A stretch of DNA of 64,000 nt. It comes from Methanomassiliicoccus sp. UBA345. GTDB taxonomy: Archaea; Thermoplasmatota; Thermoplasmata; Methanomassiliicoccales; Methanomassiliicoccaceae. The position numbers were made by a program, and so were the translations under genes. This document shows positions 1 through 9,016 of this stretch, piece by piece (position 1 is the first letter of the stretch; each line of letters opens with the position of its first letter). The notes beneath the pieces were generated by a model. The model worked only from the letters and a program-made list of their open reading frames with translations, ran no database searches and had not been told where the DNA came from. Location of the stretch: assembly GCA_002504525.1 (NCBI GenBank), contig DATD01000031.1, forward strand, positions 71,670-135,669, read 5' to 3'.

Positions 1-495
1 CTCCATCGAGGCGTCGAGGTCGCGCTTGACGCCCCCGATGACGTTGATGCTGTAGTGCACCCGGTTGCCGGATATCTCGTTCACGAGGCGCATGACCAGC
101 TCCCGCTCCCGGAAGCACTGCATGAACAGGTTCTCGTAGCCCACCGCCTCGGCGATGTGGCCCAGCGCCAGCAGGTGCGAGGTGAGCCGCTGGCACTCCA
201 TCATGATCGACCGTATGAGGCGGGCCCGCTCCGGAATCTCCACACCGTAGATCGACTCCATGGCCTGGCAGTACGCCGATGCGTGGTGGTTGGAGCATAT
301 CCCGCACACCCTCTCGGCGAGATACTGCGTCTTCTTGTAGTCGAGGGACAGCGCATGCTCCATGCCCCGGTGGTTGTATCCCAGGTTCAGCACCGCTCCC
401 GTAACCGTCTCGCCGTCCAGCTTCAGGCTGACATTGAGCGGCTCCAGGAACGCGGGGTGCTGCGGCCCGAACGGTATGATGGTCGAACGGCTCAT
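1..495 (-). CDS. echE: Ech-type [NiFe]-hydrogenase large subunit (partial)
   Basis: Only the first 165 codons lie in the window; the gene runs off the left edge. It is the catalytic large subunit of a group 4 membrane-bound [NiFe]-hydrogenase, homologous to NuoD. The N-terminal nickel-binding motif is intact: RVCGIC at residues 62-67, followed by a His pair (SNHH). This separates it from Fpo/Nuo-type subunits, which lack those cysteines. The C-terminal Cys pair is outside the window. The start ATG overlaps the echD stop codon (ATGA), so the two are translationally coupled. It is fifth in an echABCDE order; echF would be expected further left. Confidence 0.88.
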   Translation of the reverse strand, partial: MSRSTIIPFGPQHPAFLEPLNVSLKLDGETVTGAVLNLGYNHRGMEHALSLDYKKTQYLAERVCGICSNHHASAYCQAMESIYGVEIPERARLIRSIMMECQRLTSHLLALGHIAEAVGYENLFMQCFRERELVMRLVNEISGNRVHYSINVIGGVKRDLDASME

Positions 496-833
496 TCCTC
501 CTCCTTGGGCCGCTTGCGCAGCGGCGCCTTGACGCTCTTGTCGACCAGCAACAGCCCGGGCTCCAGGCCCTTGAACCTCATGCCCAGCAGGTCGATGTTC
601 TCCCTCTCCATGTTGGCCGCGCCCGCGTAGATGTCGGAGATGGAGTCGATCTCCTGCTCCGCCGGAACGACGAATCGCCGGTCGACCATGGCGCCGCCCT
701 CGTCGAAGAGGTACACCAGCTCGATGGTGCCGTCGCCGCGGTCCCGCCCGATGACCGATATCAGTCTCGCTCCCCTCCCCTTCATGCCGCCCGCCATGCC
801 GCGGACGCCGCGGTCCTCGACGCCTCCGCTCAT
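492..833 (-). CDS. echD: Ech hydrogenase subunit D (NuoC-like)
   Basis: A 113-residue protein in the position and of the size expected for EchD, the small NuoC-like subunit that packs against the large subunit on the cytoplasmic face. Its body (after residue 22) reads like a NuoC domain and ends in a basic/acidic tail (RKRPKEEE). The open frame extends upstream, but the ATG at 833 overlaps the echC stop as ATGA, matching every other junction in this operon. Two further in-frame Met codons (residues 13 and 17) make the exact N-terminus slightly uncertain. The function rests mainly on operon position. Confidence 0.75.
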   Translation of the reverse strand: MSGGVEDRGVRGMAGGMKGRGARLISVIGRDRGDGTIELVYLFDEGGAMVDRRFVVPAEQEIDSISDIYAGAANMERENIDLLGMRFKGLEPGLLLVDKSVKAPLRKRPKEEE

Positions 834-1279
834 TCCTTCACCTCCTTGGCCGCCAATGCCTTCTTCTCCCACAGGGACAGCGCCTTGGTGAGGCCGTCGA
901 TCAGCGCCTCGGGCCGGGCGGCGCAGCCCGGGACGTACACGTCGACCGGAATCACCTTGTCGACGCCGTAGCATACGTTGTAGCAGTTATGGAACGGCGC
1001 CCCGGTGGAGGCGCAGTTGCCGCACGCCATCACCAGCTTTGGCTCCGGCACCTGCTCGTACAGGTTGCGCAGGCGGTCCTCGCACTTCTTGGTCACCGGG
1101 CCGGTTATCAGCAGGATGTCAGCCTGCTTGGGGTTCGCCTTATTGACCCCGCCGAACCGCTCCACATCGTACCGGGGAGTGAGCAGCGCCCACACCTCCA
1201 GATCGCATCCGTTGCAGGAGCCGGTGTCGAAATGAAGGATCCATGGCGACCTCGCCCCCACCCTGTCCAGGAATCCCAT
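830..1279 (-). CDS. echC: Ech hydrogenase small subunit (NuoB-like)
   Basis: A 149-residue electron-transfer subunit carrying the proximal [4Fe-4S] cluster of the hydrogenase. The cluster cysteines are visible in the family order: GSCNGC near residues 20-25, the ACGNC segment and VPGCAARP. It would pass electrons between the ferredoxin-like EchF and the NiFe site of EchE. The start at 1279 is set by the ATGA overlap with echB; the longer upstream frame is out-of-frame reading of echB. Length and motifs fit EchC/NuoB well. Confidence 0.88.
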   Translation of the reverse strand: MGFLDRVGARSPWILHFDTGSCNGCDLEVWALLTPRYDVERFGGVNKANPKQADILLITGPVTKKCEDRLRNLYEQVPEPKLVMACGNCASTGAPFHNCYNVCYGVDKVIPVDVYVPGCAARPEALIDGLTKALSLWEKKALAAKEVKE

Positions 1280-2127
1280 CAGATCACCCCGCTCGCGTAC
1301 AGCACAATGAGGTTCAGCGCGATGAGCCCCACCCCGGCGGTCAGCATGAACAGCACCATCCTCCTCCTGGTAAGGCGGGCGGTGATGTTGTCGATCAGTA
1401 TGGCGGCGAGCAGCAGGATGAACGCCGCGGCGAGCTTCACCGCCACGTTGGTCAACGGGTCCGGGCCGCTGACGAACAGGGTGGCGACGCCGTAGACGAA
1501 CGCCAGCTGGAACCACCGCCCCAGCTCCATCATGGCCAGGTATCGGCCGGAGTACTCCACGTAGGGGCCGGAGACCAGTTCCTGATGGGCGGTCGGCACG
1601 TCGTACGGGGACTTCTCCAGGAGGATGACCAGCACCGGCACCAGGGCGGCGAGCGCCAGCGGGATGCGCTCCAGCAGCCCGGCCGGGGCCTCGCTCGCCA
1701 GGAAGGAGCCGTTGATGCCCACCGCGATGATCACCAGGAACAGCACCGGCTCGTAGGCCAGGATGGCCAGTAGTTCCCGGTTCGCTCCCAGGTAGGAGTA
1801 GGGGGATGGCGCGGAGTAGGCGCCCAGCACCAGGAACACCGCGCCCATGCTGCTGATGAAGAACGCTACCAGCAGATCGCCTCCGAACGCGAACAGCACG
1901 AAGGCGACCGCCTGGAATGTAAGGCAGAACGCCGCGAACAAGCCTTGCAGGTCGCCCAGCATCTGCGGCCGCTTGCTGAACAGCTTGCCGATGTCGTAGA
2001 ACGGCTGCAGCAGGGGAGGGCCCCGGCGGTTCTGCATGCGCGCGGTGATCCTGCGGTCCACGCCCATGCTCAGCCCCACCAGCAGCGGCCCCGCGAGGAG
2101 GATGGCGATCGACACCAGGGGGTCCAT
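1279..2127 (-). CDS. echB: Ech hydrogenase membrane subunit B (NuoH-like)
   Basis: A 282-residue, highly hydrophobic protein with about eight membrane segments, homologous to NuoH, which anchors the hydrophilic arm to the ion-translocating membrane part. Family signatures are visible: the cytoplasmic loop RRGPPLLQPFYDIGKLF near residues 34-50, and the acidic loop PTAHQELVSGPYVEYSG that in complex I lines the quinone-side E channel. The start at 2127 overlaps the echA stop by ATGA. The whole operon is spaced this way, which implies a single polycistronic message and coupled translation. Confidence 0.88.
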   Translation of the reverse strand: MDPLVSIAILLAGPLLVGLSMGVDRRITARMQNRRGPPLLQPFYDIGKLFSKRPQMLGDLQGLFAAFCLTFQAVAFVLFAFGGDLLVAFFISSMGAVFLVLGAYSAPSPYSYLGANRELLAILAYEPVLFLVIIAVGINGSFLASEAPAGLLERIPLALAALVPVLVILLEKSPYDVPTAHQELVSGPYVEYSGRYLAMMELGRWFQLAFVYGVATLFVSGPDPLTNVAVKLAAAFILLLAAILIDNITARLTRRRMVLFMLTAGVGLIALNLIVLYASGVI

Positions 2128-3989
2128 CACAGCACCTCCGATATGAGGGGGGCGACGACCAGCAGCACGACCAGGACGGCGCTGGCCGCGGTGCCGGCGC
2201 GGCTGATCCGCGAGGCGGATCGCTCTGACAGATAGTAATCGCCCCCGACCTGGAGCTCGTCGACCGCCTCGCCGCCGCCGTACGGCGTGTCGCCGCCGGC
2301 CGGACGCAGGAACAGCCTGGCCGCCAGGAACACCACGATCGCCAGGAACAGCAGCAGGAACGCCTGGAGCTCGCCTCCCGCAGTGAACAGCGTCAGCGTA
2401 TCGGTCAGGCCGGGAAGGAGGAGCTCCCGCGCCACGAACGGGGCGATCAGGTAGTGGGTTATCGGCCCGATCAGCACCGAGATCGCCACCGCTCCCGCGC
2501 TCAGCGCTCCCAGCTCCCACCGGTAGGCGCGGAGGGAGGCGTCGTTGCGGAGCGGGCGCCCCGGGCCGGTGACCGAGGTCAGCAGCACCCCCATCCACTT
2601 GAAGTAATACACCACGATGGACGCGAACCCCACCGCCAGCAGGAAGGCCAGCAGCGGAAAGACTATCGCGGCTTCGCTGATCAGCCACTTCGACACGAAC
2701 ATGCCGAACGGGGGGAGGACCAGAGTGGCGATGCCCACGAAGATGGCCATGGTGACGAGGGGCAGGTCCTTCCTCAGCCCGTACATGTCCTCGATGTCAT
2801 CCGAGCCCCTCACTTCCTTCACCACGCCCACCGCCAGGAACAGCAGCGCCTTGGAGACGGCGTGGTACAGCAGCAGCACCATGGCGGCGGCCATCGCCAG
2901 CGGGGTTCCGATGCCCGCGCACATGACGATCAGGCCGAGATTTCCGATGGTCGAGTACGCTAGGACCCTCTTGGCATTGCTATTGGTCATCGCCAGCACC
3001 GAGGTCGCAAGGAACGACAGCCCGCCCACCAGGGCGATGGCGGCGGAGATCGTCAGGTCGCCTTGGAAGGAGGGGGCGATCCGCAGCAGCAGGAACACCC
3101 CCAGGTTGACCATCGTCGACGAGTGCAGCAGCGCCGACACCGGGGTGGGCGCCACCATGGCAGCCAGAAGCCAGGACTGGAACGGCAGCTGGGCGGACTT
3201 GGTGAACGCGCCGATGGAGAGCAGGGCGAAGGGCAGCAGCGCGAGGCCAGCCGCGCCACCCGCCATGAGGTCGGAGAGCAGGTAGGTATCGTGATAGTAC
3301 TGCAGGAGCCTCGCCCCCATCAGCAGCGCGAGGCCTCCGCCGGTGTTGATGATGAGGGCCAGCCTCGCCGCATTCTTGGCCTCGTCGGTCCGGGCGTGGC
3401 CGATGAGCAGGAAGGAGAACAAGGTGGTGGCGCTCCAGAACACTTCGAACCACCGCATGTCGTTGCACATGACCGCCGCGTTCATCACGCCCAGGAAGGC
3501 AACGATGACGGCGAGGAACGTCCCCCGGCGAGGGTCGTCCCTCATGTAGGTAAGGGAGTACACGGCGATGAGGGAGCCGACGATGGAGGTTATCAGCACC
3601 AGCACCAGGGCGAGCGTGTCGATCAGCAACGCGGGCCCCTCGGACCCGGGGGAGGCGACGAGGAGCCCTATCATGATCAGCTCGCCCACCGAGAACAGCG
3701 CCACCAGGACGCTGCGGGTCCTCCAGCCGAAGTACAGGAACGTCACGGTCAGAACTATGCCCAACGCCTCCACCACCGTGCTCAATTCCTCCGGAGGGGA
3801 GATGGACAACGCCGTGAACCCCCGCCCGGCCATGTCCAGCAACAGGATGACGGATGCGATGATGAGCACCGCCGCGGTCCCTCCGACGATGTACCTCTGG
3901 AGCCTCCTGGGACCGGCCAGCAAGCTGGCCGCTGCCCCCGCCAGGGGCACCAGGACGAGCAGTGCGGTTGCTACCTCTCCCGTGGCCAT
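2127..3989 (-). CDS. echA: Ech hydrogenase antiporter-like subunit A (NuoL-like)
   Basis: A 620-residue polytopic membrane protein of the NuoL/MrpA antiporter family and the presumed ion-pumping subunit of Ech. The conserved core reads SAQLPFQSWLLAAMVAPTPVSALLHSS around residues 265-292, followed by the lysine- and histidine-bearing helices (LLLYHAVSKALLFL) expected for the translocation path. It is the first gene of the operon. A TTG two codons upstream (3995) could extend it; the ATG at 3989 is preferred. No clear Shine-Dalgarno precedes it, and the upstream 110 bases are shared with the divergent stress-protein promoter. Confidence 0.88.
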   Translation of the reverse strand: MATGEVATALLVLVPLAGAAASLLAGPRRLQRYIVGGTAAVLIIASVILLLDMAGRGFTALSISPPEELSTVVEALGIVLTVTFLYFGWRTRSVLVALFSVGELIMIGLLVASPGSEGPALLIDTLALVLVLITSIVGSLIAVYSLTYMRDDPRRGTFLAVIVAFLGVMNAAVMCNDMRWFEVFWSATTLFSFLLIGHARTDEAKNAARLALIINTGGGLALLMGARLLQYYHDTYLLSDLMAGGAAGLALLPFALLSIGAFTKSAQLPFQSWLLAAMVAPTPVSALLHSSTMVNLGVFLLLRIAPSFQGDLTISAAIALVGGLSFLATSVLAMTNSNAKRVLAYSTIGNLGLIVMCAGIGTPLAMAAAMVLLLYHAVSKALLFLAVGVVKEVRGSDDIEDMYGLRKDLPLVTMAIFVGIATLVLPPFGMFVSKWLISEAAIVFPLLAFLLAVGFASIVVYYFKWMGVLLTSVTGPGRPLRNDASLRAYRWELGALSAGAVAISVLIGPITHYLIAPFVARELLLPGLTDTLTLFTAGGELQAFLLLFLAIVVFLAARLFLRPAGGDTPYGGGEAVDELQVGGDYYLSERSASRISRAGTAASAVLVVLLVVAPLISEVL

Positions 3990-4064
3990 GTGCAATGATG
4001 GAATGGTGCGATGGTTAGTTCTACCTTGCCCTTCACCATGGCCATCAGGACGGCAGGCATTGAG

Positions 4065-4075
4065 AATATCTATTA
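4065..4075 (+). promoter_or_regulatory. TATA box of the stress protein gene
   Basis: The AT-rich string AATATCTATTA lies about 26-30 bases before the GTG/ATG at 4097/4100. This spacing predicts a leaderless transcript. No experimental support. Confidence 0.45.
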
Positions 4076-4099
4076 ATCCAACACATCGATGATGTTGTG

Positions 4100-4525
4100 A
4101 TGGACGAGAACGAAGCGGGGGGCATCGTCAGGGGGAGGAGCCTTCTCCTGGCGACCGATGGAAAGCCCCATTCCATGAAGGCCGCGCAGTACGCCATCGA
4201 GCTGGCCAGTCTGGCCTCCTCCCGGCTTTACATAATATACGTGGTGAGCAGCAGCAGCGATCCCAGCAAGCAGGCCGCCATCGATGAGGGCATGAGACAG
4301 CTCGACGAGCTGAAGTCCCTGGCCGCGGCCAGCGGAGTGGAGGCGACCACGCTCCTGGAGGGGGGCAGCATCTACGAAGCCGTCCTGTCCGCAGCCGACC
4401 GCATCCATGCCGGAGCGATCGTCGTCGGGACGTCGGAGAAGAGCACCCTGGACCGCGTCCTGATAGGCAGCGTGTCGGAGTTCGTGGTCCGCAACTCTCG
4501 CTGCAGCGTCATCGTGGTCCGCTGA
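4100..4525 (+). CDS. Universal stress protein, UspA family
   Basis: A 141-residue single-domain UspA protein. It has the family's alternating Rossmann-like pattern: LLLATDGKPHSMKAAQYA at the N-terminus and the C-terminal nucleotide-binding motif GAIVVGTSEKSTLDRVLIGSVSEFV (G-2x-G-9x-G(S/T) type), which usually indicates ATP or AMP binding. The ATG is preferred over the GTG one codon earlier. It is the only plus-strand gene between the Ech and Hyf-like operons and converges on the latter with 10 bases between stops. A regulatory link to the respiratory complexes is possible but unsupported. Confidence 0.9.
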   Translation: MDENEAGGIVRGRSLLLATDGKPHSMKAAQYAIELASLASSRLYIIYVVSSSSDPSKQAAIDEGMRQLDELKSLAAASGVEATTLLEGGSIYEAVLSAADRIHAGAIVVGTSEKSTLDRVLIGSVSEFVVRNSRCSVIVVR

Positions 4526-4535
4526 ACCCCCGGAC

Positions 4536-5000
4536 CTACCGGGACCTCTCCTCCCAGCGGTCCAGCGCCACCATGATCCCGTGGATGATGGCCTGCGGCC
4601 TGGGAGGACAGCCGGGCACGTACGCGTCGACCGGCAGGAACCGGTCCACCGGGCCGACCACCGCATAGGACCGGCCGAACGGCCCGCCGGAGATGGCGCA
4701 GGCGCCGAGCGCCACCACCATCTTGGGCGACGGCACCGCCCGGTAGGTCTTCAGCAGGGGATGCTCCATGTTCCTCGTGACCGCCCCGGTGACCAGCAAC
4801 ATGTCCGCATGGCGGGGCGAGGCCACGATATGCATGCCGAACCTCTCGATATCGTGGATGGCATTGGTGAGGGCGTTGACCTCCACCTCGCACCCATTGC
4901 AGGAGCCGGCATCCACCTCCCGTATGGCCAGCGAGCGGCCGAAGAGGTCGATTATGCGCCTTCTCAGCTCCTCCCCCATGCGCTCCGCGGCCTCATCCAT
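4536..5000 (-). CDS. Hyf/Ehr-like small subunit (NuoB/HyfI-like)
   Basis: A 154-residue NuoB-family electron-transfer subunit, last gene of the seven-gene Hyf-like operon. Cluster cysteines are retained: AGSCNGCEVEVN, GACAISGGPF and VPGCPPRP. The proximal [4Fe-4S] cluster should therefore be present even though the partner large subunit has no Ni site. It starts inside the end of the ferredoxin-like gene (8-base overlap). It is clearly related to EchC at 830-1279, giving two paralogous NuoB-type subunits within 4 kb. Confidence 0.88.
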   Translation of the reverse strand: MDEAAERMGEELRRRIIDLFGRSLAIREVDAGSCNGCEVEVNALTNAIHDIERFGMHIVASPRHADMLLVTGAVTRNMEHPLLKTYRAVPSPKMVVALGACAISGGPFGRSYAVVGPVDRFLPVDAYVPGCPPRPQAIIHGIMVALDRWEERSR

Positions 5001-5313
5001 GGACGAGCACCACCTTCAGCTCCCCTCTGTCCCTGGCGGCCAGCTCGAACTCTTTCCCCATGACGATGTGCTCCGGACATGCGCGGGCGCACTCGCCGCA
5101 GAAGACGCACCGCGAGAGATCGAGCTGCAGCCCTTCAGGGATGAGAGCCAGAGCACCGGCCGGGCACACGGTCGCGCAACCGCCGCAGCGGTCGCAGCCG
5201 CCCGTCAGCGCTTCCGGCCGCCCCCTGAACTTGGCAGGAGGCACGAACGCCTCCTTCGGATAATGGCGTGTCCTCGAATCCTTCCCCAGCACCCGTCTGA
5301 ACAATCTGAGCAT
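4993..5313 (-). CDS. Hyf/Ehr-like ferredoxin subunit (HyfH-like)
   Basis: A 106-residue protein with two [4Fe-4S]-binding motifs, CDRCGGCATVCP and CVFCGECARACP, in the NuoI/HyfH arrangement. It would bridge electrons from a soluble donor to the NuoB-like subunit. The ATG at 5313 lies 9 bases after the preceding stop and is preceded by GAGGTT. At 106 residues it is shorter than typical HyfH (about 180), so an additional C-terminal segment is missing relative to the enterobacterial protein. Confidence 0.85.
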   Translation of the reverse strand: MLRLFRRVLGKDSRTRHYPKEAFVPPAKFRGRPEALTGGCDRCGGCATVCPAGALALIPEGLQLDLSRCVFCGECARACPEHIVMGKEFELAARDRGELKVVLVHG

Positions 5314-5322
5314 TATCGAACC

Positions 5323-6885
5323 TCACAGGTCGTTCCCGGCGTACGACAGCCCGAAACTCTTGTTGATCAGCGGGAAGTCGGGTACGATGTTGCCGCGGAC
5401 CGCGAACTCCATACCCAGCCAGTTGCAGAAGCTGGGGTCGCGTATCTTGTGGCGGAACGGCGTTCCGTCCCCGCTGATGATCCAGTGCATCACTTCCCCC
5501 CGAGGCGCCTCCACCAGGCTGAAGGCCGTCCTGCCGGCCGGCACCTCCTTCACCTCAGCGGCGAGGGGGCCTCCGGGCATACCGTCAAGGGCCTGCTCGA
5601 TGATGGCGAACGATTCCCTCACCTCGTCCACCCTCACCCTGGTCCTGGCATCCACGTCGCCGCCGTCCCGGACCGGCACCCGGAACGATAGGTTGCGGTA
5701 CGCCGCGTAGGGGTGGTCCCTCCTCGCGTCCATGTCGATCCCGCTGGCCCTCGCCACCGGTCCGACGCAGCCGAGCGGACGGGCCTTCTCGCGGTCCAGC
5801 CTTCCGGTCCCTTCAACGCGGTCCAGCATCGAGGTCGAGGAGAACATGGTGGCCGCCAGCTTCTCGAACTGCTGCCTTAGGCCTACTAGCCGGGAGATCA
5901 CCTTCATCGCCTCCTCCCGACTGACGTCCATGGTCACCCCGCCGATGTCGTTGACGGAGCGGAGCAGGCGGGAGCCGGTCAGCCGCTCGTTGAGCTCAAG
6001 GACCCTTTCCTTGAGCGCAAGGCCGTCGGCGGCCGGCACCGCGAAGGCGGTGTCCAGCGCAATACCCGCGATGTCGCCGATGTGGTTGTACAGCCGCTCC
6101 ATCTCCAGCACCACGGTGCGGATGTATTCCGCCCTCTCCGGCACCTCCGCGCCGCACAAGCGCTCCACGGCCTGGCAGTACGCGGTGGAGTGCGCTGCCG
6201 ATGCGTCGCCCGAGATCCTCTCGGCGAGGAACACGCCCTTGCGGTAGGGGATGCTCTCAGAGAGCTTCTCCACTCCCCGGTGCACGTATCCCAGGCGGAC
6301 CTCCAGAGCGATGATCGGCTCCCCGGCCGCCGAGAACCGGAAGTGGCCCGGCTCTATCACTCCGGCGTGCACCGGCCCCACCGGGATCTCATGGACGCCC
6401 TCCCCCTCCACCCTGCGGAAGCGGTACTCCCGAGGAACGCGGGGCACCGGAACGGAGGGGTCGAAGTCCTTTCGCAACGGGTAGATGCCCTCGGGCCAAT
6501 CGTCGTACAGGACCAGCGGCCGGGGGTCTGGATGGCCGTCAGGCACCAGTCCGAACATGTCCTGGACCTCCCGCTCGTACCAGTTGGCCGCGTTGACCCT
6601 CGGGGCGAGGGAGTGGAACGAGGCGCGGTCGGGCCGCACCGCACATTCCACCTCCACGATGACGCCGAGGTCGATGAGCGCATGCATGGTGAATGCACCG
6701 TCGGCGGCGCGGCGGTCGGCGGCGTGCAGGCTGACCAGCCGCCCGCCTCGAGCATGCAGATAGGCCACGAGATCGGCGAATCCCTCCGTATCGACGGTCA
6801 TGTGCACCGTGCCATCATCGCGTTCCTTCCTGATCGCGAGTCCGGAGGGGGCCTCCCTGATGATCTCCTCGATGTCAACGCTCAT
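5323..6885 (-). CDS. Hyf/Ehr-like large subunit, NuoC-NuoD fusion without Ni ligands
   Basis: A 520-residue fusion. Residues 1-150 are a NuoC domain (NWYEREVQDMFGLVPDGHPD, then PLRKDF) and residues 165-520 a NuoD/HyfG large-subunit domain. The position equivalent to the first Ni motif of [NiFe]-hydrogenases reads ERISGDASAAH (residues 222-232), with neither Cys. The C-terminus reads DFPLINKSFGLSYAGNDL where hydrogenases have a DPCxxC pair. All four Ni-ligating cysteines are therefore absent, as in complex I, although the architecture is that of hydrogenase-4. Such complexes have been called Ehr (energy-converting hydrogenase-related). The electron acceptor cannot be read from sequence. Confidence 0.88.
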   Translation of the reverse strand: MSVDIEEIIREAPSGLAIRKERDDGTVHMTVDTEGFADLVAYLHARGGRLVSLHAADRRAADGAFTMHALIDLGVIVEVECAVRPDRASFHSLAPRVNAANWYEREVQDMFGLVPDGHPDPRPLVLYDDWPEGIYPLRKDFDPSVPVPRVPREYRFRRVEGEGVHEIPVGPVHAGVIEPGHFRFSAAGEPIIALEVRLGYVHRGVEKLSESIPYRKGVFLAERISGDASAAHSTAYCQAVERLCGAEVPERAEYIRTVVLEMERLYNHIGDIAGIALDTAFAVPAADGLALKERVLELNERLTGSRLLRSVNDIGGVTMDVSREEAMKVISRLVGLRQQFEKLAATMFSSTSMLDRVEGTGRLDREKARPLGCVGPVARASGIDMDARRDHPYAAYRNLSFRVPVRDGGDVDARTRVRVDEVRESFAIIEQALDGMPGGPLAAEVKEVPAGRTAFSLVEAPRGEVMHWIISGDGTPFRHKIRDPSFCNWLGMEFAVRGNIVPDFPLINKSFGLSYAGNDL

Positions 6886-8354
6886 AGCGATCCTCCGGTG
6901 AAGAGCGAGGCCATGCGCTCCAGCGCCTCTTCCAGCACCTCGGGCATGTACAGGCCCAGGACCATGACCGCAACCAGCAGAACGGCCATCAGCACCGGGC
7001 GCCAGCGGCCGACCTCCCCGTGCTCGACCTCAGGGCCGGCGTTCCCGAACAGCGTCCTGCCCGCATGATACAGGAAGGCGGCGAAGACCACGGCCAGCAG
7101 GCCCAGGTACACGGCCGCGGCCAGCAGGTCTCCGCCATCGATGGCGCCCGCCAGGATCATGAACTCGCTGAGGAAGGTGGCGAACGGCGGGCACCCTACT
7201 ATGGCCAGCGCCCCTCCCGCTACCAGGACGGCGGTGGCCGGCATGACCGTGGCGAGCCCCTTCACCCCGGCGATCTCCCTGGTGCCGTAGCGCTGGAGCA
7301 CGTTGCCCGCGCCGAAGAACAGCAGGGTCTTGGTCAGGGCATGGTTCAGCATGTGGAACAGCGCCCCCATGATGGCCAGCGGACCGCCGATGCCGAAACC
7401 GACGGCGATGATGCCCATGTGCTCGATCGAGGAGTACGCCAGCATTCGCTTGTAGTCCTTCGACAGGACGATGAAGGCCGCCGCCGTCGCCAGCGACAGT
7501 ATCCCGAACAGCAGCAGCAGGCCGCTGCTGAACCCCGGCCCCACCGCAGAACCGGACAGGATCAGGTGGAACCGCAGGATGCCGTACATGGCGCAGTTGA
7601 GCAGCACGGCCGACAGCAGAGCCGACACTGGGGTCGGCGCCTGCGAATGAGCGTCAGGCAGCCAGGTGTGCATCGGGGCCAGTCCGACCTTGGTGCCGTA
7701 GCCTACCAGGACGAATATGAAGGCGATGCGCAGCAGATTGACGTCCAGGTTGGCAAGCACCTGCGGGTCCATGAGGGTGGACCAGCTGAGAGCATCGGAC
7801 GCCTCCCCCAGGAAGGAGACCGATGATGCGTACAGGAGGACCGTCCCCAGCAGGGCCAGGGTGATGCCCACAGAGCATATGATGAGATACTTCCACGCCG
7901 CCTCCACCGAGGTGGCGCGGTCGTAGAAGCCCACCAGGTAGGCGGAGGCGAGAGTGGTCCCCTCGATGGCGATCCACATGATGCCCAGGTTGTCCGACAC
8001 CGCCACCAGGACCATGGTGAAGATGAACATCTGGAAGAAGAGGTGGAAGTTGCGCAGCTTGACCTCGCTTATCGCCCCCTCTTCCAGCTCCCTGCCCAGG
8101 TACGATACCGAGTACAGGTTGGCCATCAGGCCGACGAAGGCTATCAGCAGCAGTACGTAGGCGGACAGGATGTCCACGTACAGGAGGCCCTCATCGATCG
8201 TCCCGCCAGTGTAGACGCGGTATGCCAGATACGCGACCGCGGCCATGGTGACCAGCGAGCCGGACAGGGAGACGATTTCCACCGCCCGGCGGCGGCGCAG
8301 CGGATAGCACAGGAAGGTAGCGACCAGGGGGACCAGCAGCAGTAGCTCGATCAA
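6882..8354 (-). CDS. Hyf/Ehr-like antiporter subunit (HyfF-like)
   Basis: A 490-residue NuoN/NuoL-type polytopic membrane protein. The antiporter core is visible as GTKVGLAPMHTWLPDAHSQ near residue 220 and the downstream MLNHALTKTLLFFGAG helix, placing it with HyfF/HycC-type subunits. The start is a TTG at 8354 that overlaps the preceding stop (TTGA) and has AGGAGG eight bases upstream. Together with the HyfB-like subunit it gives this complex two antiporter modules, against one in Ech. Confidence 0.87.
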   Translation of the reverse strand: MIELLLLVPLVATFLCYPLRRRRAVEIVSLSGSLVTMAAVAYLAYRVYTGGTIDEGLLYVDILSAYVLLLIAFVGLMANLYSVSYLGRELEEGAISEVKLRNFHLFFQMFIFTMVLVAVSDNLGIMWIAIEGTTLASAYLVGFYDRATSVEAAWKYLIICSVGITLALLGTVLLYASSVSFLGEASDALSWSTLMDPQVLANLDVNLLRIAFIFVLVGYGTKVGLAPMHTWLPDAHSQAPTPVSALLSAVLLNCAMYGILRFHLILSGSAVGPGFSSGLLLLFGILSLATAAAFIVLSKDYKRMLAYSSIEHMGIIAVGFGIGGPLAIMGALFHMLNHALTKTLLFFGAGNVLQRYGTREIAGVKGLATVMPATAVLVAGGALAIVGCPPFATFLSEFMILAGAIDGGDLLAAAVYLGLLAVVFAAFLYHAGRTLFGNAGPEVEHGEVGRWRPVLMAVLLVAVMVLGLYMPEVLEEALERMASLFTGGSL

Positions 8355-9001
8355 TCGTGCAGCCTCCTAAGTATGGTGGTGTCCACGGAATCGAAGGTAC
8401 GGTTGATGCGGAATGCCAGCACGCCCATTATCAGTGCGGCCACCAGGATGTCGAAGAACACTCCCAGCTCGACGACCAGCGGCATGCCGTACGCCACGGC
8501 GTAGGCAGCCAGGAACAGTCCGTTCTCCATGAGCAGCAGGCCGATGACCTGGGTCAGCGCCTTCTTGCGGGCGATCATCATGAAGAAACCGATGAACACC
8601 ACGGCCAGGGAGATGGGCAGGCAGTTCTTGGTGATGGTACCCAGCACCTCATGGCCGGTGACGAACGGCTGTACGATGTAGAAGCTCAACACGGTGAGCA
8701 CGGCGCATATCAACAGCGAGGCGGGCAGCGGGACGATGGGCTCGACATCCTTCTTGACACCGATCTTGTCGATCACGTACCGCAGGCCCCATGGCATCAC
8801 GACGCCCTTCAGGACGATGGTCAGTGCGGCCACCACGTAGATGTGCTCGGCATCGGTCATGGCGGCCACCGCCGCGGCTATGAGGCCGAGCACCACCGAC
8901 TGCAGGGAGAACAACCGGACCAGGGAGATGACCCTACCGCTGGCCACCGAAAGAATGGCGAGCAGCAGGAACACGGCGGCCAGGCTGTCGATCAGGTTCA
9001 T
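8351..9001 (-). CDS. Hyf/Ehr-like membrane subunit E (NuoK-related)
   Basis: A 216-residue hydrophobic protein with about six or seven membrane segments and the size of HyfE, whose C-terminal half resembles NuoK (VIGLLLMENGLFLAAYAV contains the membrane-embedded Glu typical of NuoK). It sits between the NuoH-like and HyfF-like genes, as in hyf operons. It starts 15 bases after the HyfC-like stop. Confidence 0.82.
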   Translation of the reverse strand: MNLIDSLAAVFLLLAILSVASGRVISLVRLFSLQSVVLGLIAAAVAAMTDAEHIYVVAALTIVLKGVVMPWGLRYVIDKIGVKKDVEPIVPLPASLLICAVLTVLSFYIVQPFVTGHEVLGTITKNCLPISLAVVFIGFFMMIARKKALTQVIGLLLMENGLFLAAYAVAYGMPLVVELGVFFDILVAALIMGVLAFRINRTFDSVDTTILRRLHD

Positions 9002-9016
9002 GGACGCCAGGCTCGT

